29,739 nucleotides of DNA from an uncultured Acetatifactor sp. (GTDB lineage Bacteria; Bacillota; Clostridia; Lachnospirales; Lachnospiraceae). Made by a program: the position numbers and the translations under genes. The notes under the pieces were generated by a model. It made no database searches, was not told the origin of the DNA, and saw only the letters and a program-made list of their open reading frames with translations. The stretch is taken from positions 1-29,739 of the forward strand of contig CAJUNZ010000016.1 in assembly GCA_910587755.1 (NCBI GenBank), written 5' to 3'. This document shows positions 7,763 to 16,703 of this stretch, one piece after another (position 1 is the stretch's first letter; each line of letters opens with the position of its first letter).

Positions 7763-9223
7763 TTATATTACATCCACTATCTCCCCTTCATCTCGTGACA
7801 GAATATCCCGGCTCCTCAGCTCCAGACAGATGCGCTTCCCCTCATACACCAATATCCTGTCCACAAATGTCACCAGCATATCCCGATCCAATTCCGGGAA
7901 CTGAAAATTTTCCCGGAATCTCTCCAAGCGCCTTTGGGAGGTTTCTCCTGAGATGCGGAGAATGTCCAGGGCCAGCTCCTGTCTCCGTGCCGTCTCCCGA
8001 ATTCTGACCTGCTGTTCCTCAAAAATTCTGCGAAAAATCTTGCAGTCCTCCTGTGACAAAATGCCTGCCGCCAGATCTTCCTCCAGCCTGCTTTCCACGG
8101 AAAGATACTTCTCTTCCTCCCTGTACAGCCTTGCCGTTTCCTGTTCCAGTTTTGACAGTTCCCCGAAGTTCACTTCCACTCCCTCTGCCCTTGCCTGCAG
8201 TCCGGGCCCATCCAGCACAAGCTCCCTCTGAAGCCCCAGCCCCTGTCGAACGGCAGCCGCCAGCTCCTCCTCCAGGACGCTGTGCCGGGTGCAGCCAAGT
8301 CCCCTGTTTCCTGTGGCACAGATAAAGTGCACCCTCTCCTTCCCCTTGTACCGATTCACCCGCCGCACCATGGGCTCCATACAGTCCCCACAGAATAACA
8401 GGCCGGAAAATATATGAGCTTTTCCCCCAGAACCTACAGCTCTGTTGTCAGCTTTCAAAAACCTCTGAGCACTGTCAAACTCTTCTTTTGTCACCACAGG
8501 TTCGTGGGTACCCTCCACCCGGATCCACTCCCCCCGGGGCTTCTCCCTGCATGTTCCAAGCTTATAACTGATTTTCTCTCTGCGGCCCTGAACCATAGTT
8601 CCGGTATAGATCTCATTGGTCAAAATGCGCTTTACTGCCAGTGAAGACCATCCCGCCTTTACGCCAGAGGTAAATCCGGTGGAGAATTTTTCCCCTCGTG
8701 ACCTTTTGTATTCTAAGGGCGAAAGCACCCCCATCTCATCCAGTCTGCCTGCAATAGCGGCACAGCTCATCCCCTCCAGTTTCCAGGCAAAGATCTCCCT
8801 CACAACCCGCGCTGCATACCCATCCGGCACCAGCCTGTTCCTGTCCCTCTCATCCTTCCGATAACCATACACGGCAAAGGCACCAATAAACTCCCCCTTC
8901 TCCCGCTTTACCCGCTGATGGCTTCTGACCTTCCCGGAAATATCTCTGCAATAGGCGTCGTTTACGAAATTTTTTACCGGAAGAACCAGGGATGTTTCGT
9001 TAAAATCCGCCGTAAGTGAATCAAAATGATCCGTCACCGCAATAAATCGCACATTTAAAGCCGGAAATATTTTCTGTATCAGTCTCCCAGCTTCTATATA
9101 GTCCCGTCCAAACCTGGACAGATCTTTTACCGCCACACAGTCCACCACACCGGCCTGGATATCCTCCATCATGCGCTGAAACCCAGGCCGTTCAAAACTG
9201 GTTCCTGAGTACCCATCGTCTAT
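7763..9223 (-). CDS. Large serine recombinase A1, C-terminal piece (gene split by element C)
   Basis: The piece begins in frame at YIDDGYSGTSFERPGF (from about 9227) and continues through VKDLSRFGRDYIEAG, the recombinase domain, a zinc ribbon (CGDCMEPMVRR, later HFICATG) and a coiled coil, to a normal C-terminus. It lacks the first 59 residues, including the catalytic Ser, which are at 18179-18364. Together the two pieces make a protein of about 544 residues, the usual length. An internal ATG at 9172 could start a protein, but it would be inactive without the Ser. No other frame damage is visible. Confidence 0.88.
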   Translation of the reverse strand: MDDGYSGTSFERPGFQRMMEDIQAGVVDCVAVKDLSRFGRDYIEAGRLIQKIFPALNVRFIAVTDHFDSLTADFNETSLVLPVKNFVNDAYCRDISGKVRSHQRVKREKGEFIGAFAVYGYRKDERDRNRLVPDGYAARVVREIFAWKLEGMSCAAIAGRLDEMGVLSPLEYKRSRGEKFSTGFTSGVKAGWSSLAVKRILTNEIYTGTMVQGRREKISYKLGTCREKPRGEWIRVEGTHEPVVTKEEFDSAQRFLKADNRAVGSGGKAHIFSGLLFCGDCMEPMVRRVNRYKGKERVHFICATGNRGLGCTRHSVLEEELAAAVRQGLGLQRELVLDGPGLQARAEGVEVNFGELSKLEQETARLYREEEKYLSVESRLEEDLAAGILSQEDCKIFRRIFEEQQVRIRETARRQELALDILRISGETSQRRLERFRENFQFPELDRDMLVTFVDRILVYEGKRICLELRSRDILSRDEGEIVDVI

Positions 9224-9245
9224 GTAAACGCTGTCTTTGATACAA
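9205..9245. other. Element C attachment junction, A1 C-terminal side
   Basis: On the minus strand, GTTTACATAGACGATGGG encodes Val-Tyr-Ile-Asp-Asp-Gly. ATAGA (9219-9223) is shared, in the same codon phase, with the break in the N-terminal piece at 18186-18190. Taking AG as the core puts ACAT and ATGT symmetrically beside it in the joined element end. Confidence 0.55.
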
Positions 9246-9276
9246 TTCGATTTTTTCTAATAAAAGATCAAAAGAT

Positions 9277-9306
9277 TTGGAAATATCCCGGCATCCGTGG
9301 TATAAT
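9277..9306 (+). promoter_or_regulatory. Promoter of the 333-residue plus-strand gene
   Basis: TTGGAA (9277-9282) and a perfect TATAAT (9301-9306) are 18 bases apart, 33 bp before the ATG at 9339. AAGGAGG supplies the ribosome binding site just upstream of the start. Confidence 0.7.
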
Positions 9307-9338
9307 TGCTACATTGAACACTCAAGGAGGCATACAGA

Positions 9339-10340
9339 ATGGACGTATACCATGATAACAATATATGGGGAAAAGGCTCGCGTGAAACCAAGCTGACAGC
9401 CCTCCCTGTCAATCACTCTTTCCTTTGGGGAGAACAGGAAATATTTATCCCGGCAGTCTATGTAGGTAAAGCAGGCGCCGCCCTTGATGTATGCGCAAAA
9501 ATCCCGACAGAAGATATGGCAGCATTCCTGAAAAAATGGGATTATGAGCGGCGGATGTCCCTAAAATCCCCGGAAGAATTTGAACAGATAGATGCGGACA
9601 ACCCCGGAAGCAGGGAATTTGCCGTAGAAATATGCCTTGATGGTACGCCACTGGTGCGCCACATGAGCAGCAGCCTGAGATGGTATCCGGAAAATGTAAT
9701 TCAGATGGGGAATGTACCTGCCAGCGAAGACGGTTTTGAAAATAACAAAACTGCGGAGGAATGGATGGATGCTTATGCCTGCGACAGGGAATGCTGCTGG
9801 TATTTTGAACGGCTTTGCTATGACTGGGACGGAGAACCGATACTGTCCCCTCAGAAAATATCACTTGCTTTCCAGGCAAACTTAATCTCCATCACTGCGG
9901 GGCATTTTTCCTCTGGCGTTTCCTGCGATAGCAAAACGGTAAAGACAGCCCATCCCATAACCGGTCAGGAATACACTCTGACACTACATGGCTGCGAACA
10001 GATCAGGAACAGCTTCGCAGAAATTGGAGCGAAAGGTGTGGTTTACCCAGAATACTGCCAGATACTCTCTTACAGCATTGCACCAGAAATAGACCGCAGC
10101 CTTTTTTGCATCCGCGACTGCGCAGAAGGCGACCGCCCAAGAATGGGTGATGCCCAAGGGCAGCCGGGCAGGTCAGACGGCCCCACAGCAGTTTTTATGG
10201 CCGGGAAAAATGCTGCTCCTGACAAACGGATGGCAGCTTCCTCCCTGCATTTTGAGCCTGTGTCAGAAGTGCAGTGGCGGATGGTATTCCAGATAAAGCC
10301 AAAGAATGATGCGGAAATCTGCATTCCCATCAAAGCATAA
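9339..10340 (+). CDS. Hypothetical protein, 333 residues
   Basis: I do not recognise this gene. It is one of few plus-strand genes and has its own promoter and a clear AAGGAGG before the ATG. The protein appears soluble and mixed alpha/beta, with no signal peptide, membrane segment or obvious catalytic motif. It is rich in Trp, Cys and Glu/Asp (for example ECCWYFERLCYDWDGEP) and begins with an apparent beta-rich segment. It lies at the left end of element C and is transcribed toward the rest of C, convergent with the DUF4180 remnant. The good promoter and ribosome binding site suggest it is expressed cargo. Confidence 0.75.
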   Translation: MDVYHDNNIWGKGSRETKLTALPVNHSFLWGEQEIFIPAVYVGKAGAALDVCAKIPTEDMAAFLKKWDYERRMSLKSPEEFEQIDADNPGSREFAVEICLDGTPLVRHMSSSLRWYPENVIQMGNVPASEDGFENNKTAEEWMDAYACDRECCWYFERLCYDWDGEPILSPQKISLAFQANLISITAGHFSSGVSCDSKTVKTAHPITGQEYTLTLHGCEQIRNSFAEIGAKGVVYPEYCQILSYSIAPEIDRSLFCIRDCAEGDRPRMGDAQGQPGRSDGPTAVFMAGKNAAPDKRMAASSLHFEPVSEVQWRMVFQIKPKNDAEICIPIKA

Positions 10341-10342
10341 TT

Positions 10343-10641
10343 CCACACAAATAGCAGCATAAACATTAAGCACACAAAATCCCCCGCCGCCGTTTTTCTC
10401 CCGGCTCCGGGAAAATAGTCCAGCAAAAATTTAGAATAAAAGCTGATACATTAACAAAACAGAGGATAGATACAATTGCAGATAAAGAATATGCACAACT
10501 TGTATCCAGTACTTCATATAAGTCTTTATTAAGTTCTTTCACTGACACAGAAAAGACGCCAAAAAACGCCTGGCCTGCTTTTGGTCAGTGTCTGCTGCCG
10601 CCCCGCCAATTGAGAAAAAAACTGGAATCTGTATGCGCCTG
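10343..10641. other. Intergenic stretch without a convincing gene
   Basis: This is AT-rich sequence between the convergent 333-residue gene and the DUF4180 remnant. A 5-bp GC hairpin (CCCGG, CT loop, CCGGG) follows a T run near 10392-10412 but makes a poor terminator. A GTG-started minus-strand frame at 10366-10548 encodes one hydrophobic stretch (SLSAIVSILCFVNVSAFIL) but has no clear ribosome binding site. Confidence 0.4.
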
Positions 10642-11009
10642 TTATTGTATCTCTGACAATTTCTGTACAGCCTCTTCCTTCGTTGACACAAAGAAAAAGT
10701 CTTTCCCATGGTTCGACTCATAAATAAAATCTTTCAGTGGCTTGCTGGTATAATGGGAGTAATCCCCATAAACAGCCACCTTCACATGATAGTTCGTAAA
10801 TTTCTGAAGAATCTCCCCAGCCATGCCCGTGCTCAGAACGAAGAAATCTCCGATATCACATCTTTATCAATTACAATCTTCTCTGCACCCGTCTCATACT
10901 TTACAGTCATCGCCAGGTCCAGAGCCGACTGTGTATCAACAATTACCAATTCGTCACCGGAAATGACTGCAATGTCAACCCCCTTCTCTTTCAAATGTTC
11001 AATATTCAC
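10642..11009 (-). pseudogene. DUF4180 protein, frameshifted
   Basis: This small cytoplasmic protein of the DUF4180 type is split by one missing base. The first frame, from a GTG at 11009 (AGAGGA upstream), gives a normal N-terminus ending KIVIDKDVISE, then goes out of frame to a stop (ISSF). The second frame resumes with DFFVLSTGMAGEILQKF and runs to the end (LKDFIYESNHGKDFFFV). The shift lies at about 10845-10850, and adding one base restores about 122 residues. Function is unknown. Either the gene is decayed or the base is a sequencing error; the contig does carry other artefacts at its end. Confidence 0.75.
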
Positions 11010-11133
11010 AATGTCCTCTACCTGCCAAAAATCCTATCCCCTCTCTCCCGAGATACAGTCCCAGGATTCCTCACAAACGCTCCTTACAAATTATTCCGCC
11101 TTGGACGGCCTTTCCAGGTCTTTACACTCCTGC

Positions 11134-12759
11134 CTACTCCAACAGATACACATAGTAAAAACGATCCTGCCTTACACATGTATAGGTGGACAGATGGGGA
11201 TTGTCTGCAATCAGCCTTTCAAGCAGATCTTCCGGTGCGTCCATGTACACCACAATCTTCTCCGCTTCCCTCAATGTTTCATCCGCAAGTGCCTCTCTCT
11301 GGTCATACCGCAGATAGAACACCTGCTCAAAGGGCCACAGCTGATTATCCACAAACCAGCTGTAATATGGATGGTCGGAACCATAGACCATCACCAAAGG
11401 ATACTCCCTGTATTCCTGTGAAAATGCCACCTTCTCCCCATCCTCTTCATAGAGAAACAGAACATTCTTCCGAAAATATCCAAGCACCAGAGGAAAGAAA
11501 ATCAGGGTCAAAAGACAGACTGTCAGGATTCCACGAACCCCGGGCCTTTTTGCACAGAACTCCCGGATCTGTTTTACACCGCCCGCAAGAGCAGAACAAC
11601 CTCCCCGTATTGTATACGCCATAAAAGGAAAGAACAGCGCCGTCACAGGATAAAAATACCGGCACGCCGCAGATCCCACAATCAACGAGACACCGCAGAG
11701 AATAATATATGACAGCACCAAAGCCATGAGCACTGCTCCCATCCGGCAGACAAAATTATTCGCTTTTTTCCAGCCCCTCTCCTGCACCACAGACACCATC
11801 AGCACCGCAAAAAGCAGGGCAAAAAGGATCAGGCATGGATACAAAGTTCCAGAGAAAACCCATGTCTGCATGTAGCCGGTAAAGATAGAAATCCGATCCG
11901 GCAGAGCGCCCCCGAACAGCCCTTCCATGGCCCCCGTTCCCCGATACCCGCCAAAAATATGCTGCAGGGAAGCCGGAAAAGTCAGCACGCCCAGTCCCAC
12001 TGCCGCCGAACATCCCCCGCCCCACACCAGCATCCGCACAATACCTTTTCTGGAAAAAAACGCGTATACACAATAAGCTCCGGTCAGAAAGAAGGGGATC
12101 AGCAGCGCAAAATAATGCGTCAAAAAGGCACAGTAACAGGTCATCGCTCCCGCCCCAAGCAAAAAACCAAACCGCCTCCCGGAGCACTGCCTGTCCTTCA
12201 TCAGAAGGACAAAAATAAGCGTGTATACCGCGCTCCACATGGTGGACATGGCATACATCCTGGTGAGCAAGACGGCGCTGACGGTGGACGGGGCCACCGC
12301 ATACACAAGCCCTGCCAGCAGCGCCGCAGGCTCCCGTTTCCCCATCCCCTTTTCGCTCATATGATAAAACAGGGCCAGAATACAGCCATAACTTATGAGG
12401 GAGAACAGCAGATTCAACAGGATCCCAAACCACTTATAGAAACTGTTGGGAAAAAGGGACATGAATGTGTGCAGCGCCAGATAATACAGAGGCGGATGTA
12501 CGTCCTCGGCCTGGTTCTGCACAACCATTCCATAGTCGAAACGGTGACTGTCACTTACAAAAAAACGGCTCTGCAGGCTCTCCCCGCTTTTCCAGGAAAA
12601 ATTTACCGGTTTCATCTCGTCTGCTGCCACCGACACGGACCAGTACGTATAATACTCATCCTCGTGGAAACCTTCTTTTCTCATGCCAAAGAACAATACC
12701 AGGCATATGTGTATGATGGCAATGACCACCGCCAGAACCTTAAAACGCTTTCCCCTCAT
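11134..12759 (-). CDS. Polytopic membrane glycosyltransferase, GT-C/PMT-like
   Basis: This integral membrane protein of 541 residues has about ten or more hydrophobic segments. It carries the acidic motif HEDEYYTYW in the first extracytoplasmic loop (residues 32-40) and EDVHPPLYYLALH (85-97), both typical of GT-C enzymes that use polyprenyl-phosphate sugars. A C-terminal soluble part (from about 430) follows the last membrane span. Such enzymes add sugars to cell-envelope glycans or proteins; donor and acceptor are unknown. The ATG at 12759 follows GGAGGAGGG and lies three bases after the stop of the DUF6020 gene, so the two are surely cotranscribed. A role in envelope decoration by element C is inference. 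Confidence 0.82.
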   Translation of the reverse strand: MRGKRFKVLAVVIAIIHICLVLFFGMRKEGFHEDEYYTYWSVSVAADEMKPVNFSWKSGESLQSRFFVSDSHRFDYGMVVQNQAEDVHPPLYYLALHTFMSLFPNSFYKWFGILLNLLFSLISYGCILALFYHMSEKGMGKREPAALLAGLVYAVAPSTVSAVLLTRMYAMSTMWSAVYTLIFVLLMKDRQCSGRRFGFLLGAGAMTCYCAFLTHYFALLIPFFLTGAYCVYAFFSRKGIVRMLVWGGGCSAAVGLGVLTFPASLQHIFGGYRGTGAMEGLFGGALPDRISIFTGYMQTWVFSGTLYPCLILFALLFAVLMVSVVQERGWKKANNFVCRMGAVLMALVLSYIILCGVSLIVGSAACRYFYPVTALFFPFMAYTIRGGCSALAGGVKQIREFCAKRPGVRGILTVCLLTLIFFPLVLGYFRKNVLFLYEEDGEKVAFSQEYREYPLVMVYGSDHPYYSWFVDNQLWPFEQVFYLRYDQREALADETLREAEKIVVYMDAPEDLLERLIADNPHLSTYTCVRQDRFYYVYLLE

Positions 12760-12762
12760 GAT

Positions 12763-14637
12763 TCATCCCTCCTCCCCAGCCTCTGTCACGCGCTCCGCAG
12801 ATTCTATTCCCTCTTCAGTATTTTCGTGCGCTTCACAGCTTCCCCCACTTACCAGTACCACATATCCAATTAACGGCGCTGTTACCACAAGGCAGTATAC
12901 ATACCGCAGCACCGAAACCGGCCCCAGATAGCAGGTACCCAGATACATCAACGGGATCAGTCCAGTCAGCCCCGCGTCCCTTTTCTTTCTATAGATACTC
13001 CAGAACAGAAAATAAGTCAAAAACCATATCCAGAAATCAGGGCGGTGCAGGTATCCCAGTATGGGCACCTTTGAGTACTCCATATGGAAATAGAGCGGTT
13101 CATAGATCACTGCCGGCCAGCTGCAGTAATTCCTTTTGACGATCTCATATTCTGTCCAAATCAGCTTGTGATAGAATTCTATGGCGCCGGAGGCCACATA
13201 CCCCCTGTCCAGTGGATACCAGTACCCCATGGTATTGGTAATCCAGGCTTCCATATACTCATCCGGGAACTTTAATCCCATCTTCACAAAGAGCTTCAGA
13301 AAATTCCAGAAATTATCTCTCATCAGCTCTTCATTGGCAGTGGATTTCACCGAGTCCGCCAAGTAGGGACTATAGTTTTTTATATCCTCTTCCACCATGT
13401 ACATGCATATTTCCTCGTAATCTGTCTGTTCGACATCCTCCGCCCGATAGGATGCCACTCTGGCAAGACACTGCAGAGGCATACAGAATGTTTCCCTGTA
13501 CCGGTCATCGGTTTCTGCATGAACCGCCGCTTTCAGACCGGCTTCCGCCAGAAAGGACAGAGCGCAGATCCCAGCAAGCAGCGCTGCCCCAAACACTTTC
13601 TGTCTGCCCGTTCTTTTCACCAGAGCCAACAGAATAACCGCGCCTGCCGTCACCGCATAGACAGCGTTATTTCTCATTAGGCAGCACAGAGTGCCGCTGA
13701 GAATTATCCCCACCGAGCTGTACCAGTGAAATTCCTCTTTGTCCGCCAGCAGCCTGACCACAAAGATCATAAACCACAGGAAAAACGCGGCGAACATCAC
13801 GTCCTTGGTGGCCGTTATGGAGAACATGGCATGCATGGGAAAGAGGGCAAAAAACAGCAGGGTACACACACGGTACACTCTGGGCACCCTGCGCTTGTAC
13901 AGGTAATACACACAGTACGCAAAAGAAGCGGACAAAACCAGCATCTGCAATAAAGTGTAAAACTGAAATCCTGTGGAGGCATCTTCCACAGACCGGCCAT
14001 AGTTGTAGGCGAGACCCATCAAAATAGTGTGCAGCAGCGGGTGATGGGTATTATACTGTTCACTGACCACTTCCGCCATCTGAAAGGGTGCGTCGTACAC
14101 AAAATTTCCAGGCCAGAACCACAGAAAAATAGGAATATACGCGGCAAAGATAAGAGCCCACACAAGAAAAAAATATCCCTTCCTAACTTTCCCCTCCCAT
14201 TTCCGCTCCCCATAACGGTTCAGTCTGTCAAACTGCAGCAGAATTTCTTCCGATGCCGGAACCGTTACGGCCAAAAGCCCTGCCATCACGGCAAACTGCA
14301 TCCACACCGCCTGGGCCGACTGAAAGATATCGTTGACAAAATGGGCGTATGTCCCATAGACAATGGCAGCCGACATCAGCAGCCCGCTTATGGCAGCTGT
14401 GACGTGCAGCCGCCTGTCCCTCCTCCGGAGCATCCGCCCCATAAGCCCAAGTGCCGCTCCAAACCCCAGCAGGCTCCAGATATTGTATCCGAATTCTCCC
14501 ACCCCGGCAAAACCGCCCTGTATGCCAAAAAGAGAAATAATATGGTTCAGGGACAGCACAAAGCATGTCCCACCGATAAACGGTATTATCTTCTTCGCAT
14601 ATTCTGTTGTTTTTTCATGTTTTATTTTCATACCCAT
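12763..14637 (-). CDS. DUF6020 family polytopic membrane protein
   Basis: This large membrane protein of about 624 residues has a dozen or so hydrophobic segments. I recognise it as DUF6020, common in Lachnospiraceae and resembling GT-C glycosyltransferases. Visible motifs are NFVYDAPFQMAEV and QYNTHHPLLHTILMG in a loop after about residue 170, and FSITATKDVMFAAFF later. The start is uncertain: ATG at 14637 gives a sensible cytoplasmic N-terminus (MGMKIKHEK) but only a weak AGGGAA precedes it. Upstream codons in the same frame run into the region beside recombinase C. It is coupled to the following GT-C-like gene with a 3-bp gap, suggesting a two-protein membrane pathway. Confidence 0.8.
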   Translation of the reverse strand: MGMKIKHEKTTEYAKKIIPFIGGTCFVLSLNHIISLFGIQGGFAGVGEFGYNIWSLLGFGAALGLMGRMLRRRDRRLHVTAAISGLLMSAAIVYGTYAHFVNDIFQSAQAVWMQFAVMAGLLAVTVPASEEILLQFDRLNRYGERKWEGKVRKGYFFLVWALIFAAYIPIFLWFWPGNFVYDAPFQMAEVVSEQYNTHHPLLHTILMGLAYNYGRSVEDASTGFQFYTLLQMLVLSASFAYCVYYLYKRRVPRVYRVCTLLFFALFPMHAMFSITATKDVMFAAFFLWFMIFVVRLLADKEEFHWYSSVGIILSGTLCCLMRNNAVYAVTAGAVILLALVKRTGRQKVFGAALLAGICALSFLAEAGLKAAVHAETDDRYRETFCMPLQCLARVASYRAEDVEQTDYEEICMYMVEEDIKNYSPYLADSVKSTANEELMRDNFWNFLKLFVKMGLKFPDEYMEAWITNTMGYWYPLDRGYVASGAIEFYHKLIWTEYEIVKRNYCSWPAVIYEPLYFHMEYSKVPILGYLHRPDFWIWFLTYFLFWSIYRKKRDAGLTGLIPLMYLGTCYLGPVSVLRYVYCLVVTAPLIGYVVLVSGGSCEAHENTEEGIESAERVTEAGEEG

Positions 14638-14779
14638 ATTTTCCCTGAAACCTGCCTTATACATGTACTGAATTATGAAAGACCATTTGTTCTTAAAAAG
14701 TATATACTGCACCCTACGCCTTGTCAAGCCAAAGAAAAACATCCCCGTCCCGGCCATACTGCCGCAACAGGAATGCTCT

Positions 14780-16312
14780 TTACACTCTGATCTCCCTCCC
14801 GTTCTTAAAGACAAACCGGATATCCTCTCTGCTGTAGACTGTCACAAAATCCACCAGAGCATACCATGCACCCTGGTCAAAGCAGTCCACAGCCTCCTCC
14901 ATTCTCTTCAGCCGTTCCACAAAGCTGTGCATCATCTCCGCCTCCTGCAGACGCCGTTTCTGGCTGGATCTTATCTCAACCCCATACAGCCCCTGCTCCT
15001 CCGTCTTCCTCACATCACGCAGCCCCTGCTCCTTCCCCTCTGTCCTCCTCACATCACACAGCCCCTGCTCCTCCGTCTTCCTCACATTACGCAGTCCCTG
15101 CCCCTCCCTGGATATATCCCTCTCCATTTCCACAAACACCGCGGTGATCTCGTCCCTTTCCTCACAGAGCACATTCAGCGCCCTGATAAAACAGCCCTGA
15201 ATCTCCTCCTGGCTCAAATGGGGTGTGGTACATTTCTCCCCGTCTCCATACTTATCATTACACTGCCATACTACCTTACGGTACTTATCGTTGGAATGCC
15301 ACACCTTGGAGCCATACCAGCTTCCACAGTCCCCGCATTTGATCTTCCCCGAAAAAATGCCCACGCTGCTCTTCCGGTTCTTCCCCGGACGCCTGGCCTT
15401 CATGAGCTTCTGGACGCCGTCAAAAACGGACGGTTCAATAATGGCAGGATGGCTCCCCTCCACATAATACTGAGGCACCTGTCCCCGGTTCACCTGCTTC
15501 TTTTTAGAGAGAAAATCCACCGTGTAAACCTTCTGCAGCAGAGCGTCGCCCTTATACTTTTCATTGGTGAGAATGGATTCCACCACAGCCCCGCCCCACA
15601 CCTTTCTGCCCCCGGGAGTGGGAATCCCCTCCTCCGTGAGCATTTTGGCAATTCTGTAAGGAGAATGCCCCTGGAGGAACATTCCATAGATTCTACGCAC
15701 CGTCCCGGCCTGCTCCTGGTTAATCACAAGACTCCCGTCCGCTCCCCTGTCATAGCCCAAAAACCTTCCAAAGGGCACGCTGGCCTTTCCGTCCGCGAAC
15801 CGCTTTCTCACTCCCCATGTGCAGTTCTCGGAAATACTCCTGCTCTCCTCCTGGGCCAGGGAGGACATTATCGTGAGAAGCAGCTCCCCCTTTGCGTCAA
15901 ACGTCCAGATATTCTCTTTCTCAAAATAGCACTCGCAGCCCTTCTCCTTCAGTTTCCGGATGGTGGAGAGACTGTCAACCGTATTCCTGGCAAATCTTGA
16001 CACACTCTTGGTGACAATCAGATCTATCTTCCCGGCAAGTGCATCCTCCACCATCTGATTAAATCCCTCCCGGCGGCGGGTGGAAGTTGCGCTGACCCCT
16101 TCGTCGGAATACAGTCCCACAAATTCCCAGTCCGCCCTGCCGCGTATGTAACTGGTATAGTAATCACACTGTGCGGCATAGCTGCTGCGCTGATCCTCCA
16201 AATCCGTTGAGACACGGGCATACCCGGCCACCCGCCGCTTTTTTGAAACGCTCACTGAATCCGCCGTATACAGACTGCGCGTTGCCGGTATGGTTGTCAC
16301 ATTCTTTGCCAT
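14780..16312 (-). CDS. Serine recombinase within element C
   Basis: This complete large serine recombinase of 510 residues belongs to a different subgroup from those of A and B. The N-terminus AKNVTTIPATR is followed by the catalytic Ser in YARVS (Ser35), the family motif SVSRFARNT, the recombinase domain with GRFLGYDRG, and a zinc ribbon (CGDCGSWYGS, later WQCNDKYGDGEKC). The C-terminal coiled coil contains an unusual series of in-frame repeats (EQGLRDVRKTE and variants). The ATG at 16312 follows GCGGAGG; an upstream extension to 16411 overlaps the SHOCT gene and lacks a signal. It is paired with the SHOCT gene, as in many clostridial transposons. It is the best candidate for moving element C, though not at its edge. 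Confidence 0.93.
   Translation of the reverse strand: MAKNVTTIPATRSLYTADSVSVSKKRRVAGYARVSTDLEDQRSSYAAQCDYYTSYIRGRADWEFVGLYSDEGVSATSTRRREGFNQMVEDALAGKIDLIVTKSVSRFARNTVDSLSTIRKLKEKGCECYFEKENIWTFDAKGELLLTIMSSLAQEESRSISENCTWGVRKRFADGKASVPFGRFLGYDRGADGSLVINQEQAGTVRRIYGMFLQGHSPYRIAKMLTEEGIPTPGGRKVWGGAVVESILTNEKYKGDALLQKVYTVDFLSKKKQVNRGQVPQYYVEGSHPAIIEPSVFDGVQKLMKARRPGKNRKSSVGIFSGKIKCGDCGSWYGSKVWHSNDKYRKVVWQCNDKYGDGEKCTTPHLSQEEIQGCFIRALNVLCEERDEITAVFVEMERDISREGQGLRNVRKTEEQGLCDVRRTEGKEQGLRDVRKTEEQGLYGVEIRSSQKRRLQEAEMMHSFVERLKRMEEAVDCFDQGAWYALVDFVTVYSREDIRFVFKNGREIRV
14987..15108. repeat. In-frame 33/39/33-bp tandem repeats inside recombinase C
   Basis: Units at 14987-15019 (33 bp), 15020-15058 (39 bp) and 15059-15091 (33 bp) share CAGCCCCTGCTCCT and CCTCACAT; a partial fourth starts at 15092. 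All lengths are multiples of three and encode 11/13/11-residue repeats in the coiled-coil region. Confidence 0.9.
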
Positions 16313-16313
16313 T

Positions 16314-16520
16314 TCACACCTCCGCACCCGCTTCAGCGGACCTGCAAGCCGTATCTCTTCCGGCCAGCAGCATGCCCATGACCGGATGATATTTTTCCAG
16401 CAGCTTTTCATTGATTACAGCCAGCATTTCCTGGTCAATAACATCCTTTTCCAGCATGGATTTCGCAATGGACAGTGAAATATAGTAAAGCTTTTCCGCC
16501 CGGAACCGCTCCTGGCTCAT
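16314..16520 (-). CDS. SHOCT-domain small protein, recombinase partner
   Basis: This is a small helical protein of about 68 residues. MSQERFRAEKLYYISLSIAK is followed by the SHOCT-like stretch MLEKDVIDQEMLAVINEKLL, ending EKYHPVMGMLLAG. Proteins of this kind usually precede serine recombinase genes in clostridial mobile elements. The stop lies directly before the recombinase ATG, so the two are cotranscribed and perhaps translationally coupled. The ATG at 16520 matches the usual family start. A GTG at 16559 has the stronger ribosome binding site (AGGAGG, nine bases upstream) and would add 13 residues. Its role is presumably regulatory, but unknown. Confidence 0.75.
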   Translation of the reverse strand: MSQERFRAEKLYYISLSIAKSMLEKDVIDQEMLAVINEKLLEKYHPVMGMLLAGRDTACRSAEAGAEV

Positions 16521-16651
16521 CTGTCCCGCTTCCCCCGAATCTGTCGCTGAACCTGTCACTGAAAACCACCTCCTGCAGGGCATCATATGACATGCAGGCC
16601 TGTCATTATTCGTCTTTCAGCAAACTCACTTTTTAGAGACATCAGCAAACT

Positions 16652-16687
16652 ATAAAAATCCCCCCTCTGTGTCCAGAAGGGGGGGAA
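16652..16687 (-). terminator. Rho-independent terminator after the AIM24-family gene
   Basis: On the minus strand, a run of C residues with CTTCTGG pairs with CAGAGGGGGG, followed by ATTTTTATAG. It lies just after the stop at 16704 and insulates the SHOCT/recombinase genes. Confidence 0.85.
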
Positions 16688-16703
16688 ACACTATCAGAAA
16701 AAA

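Noticed and set aside
14675..16000. Plus-strand open frame of 441 residues with HITQPLLL repeats
   Set aside because: It is antisense to recombinase C; the apparent protein repeats are the complementary reading of that gene's tandem repeats.
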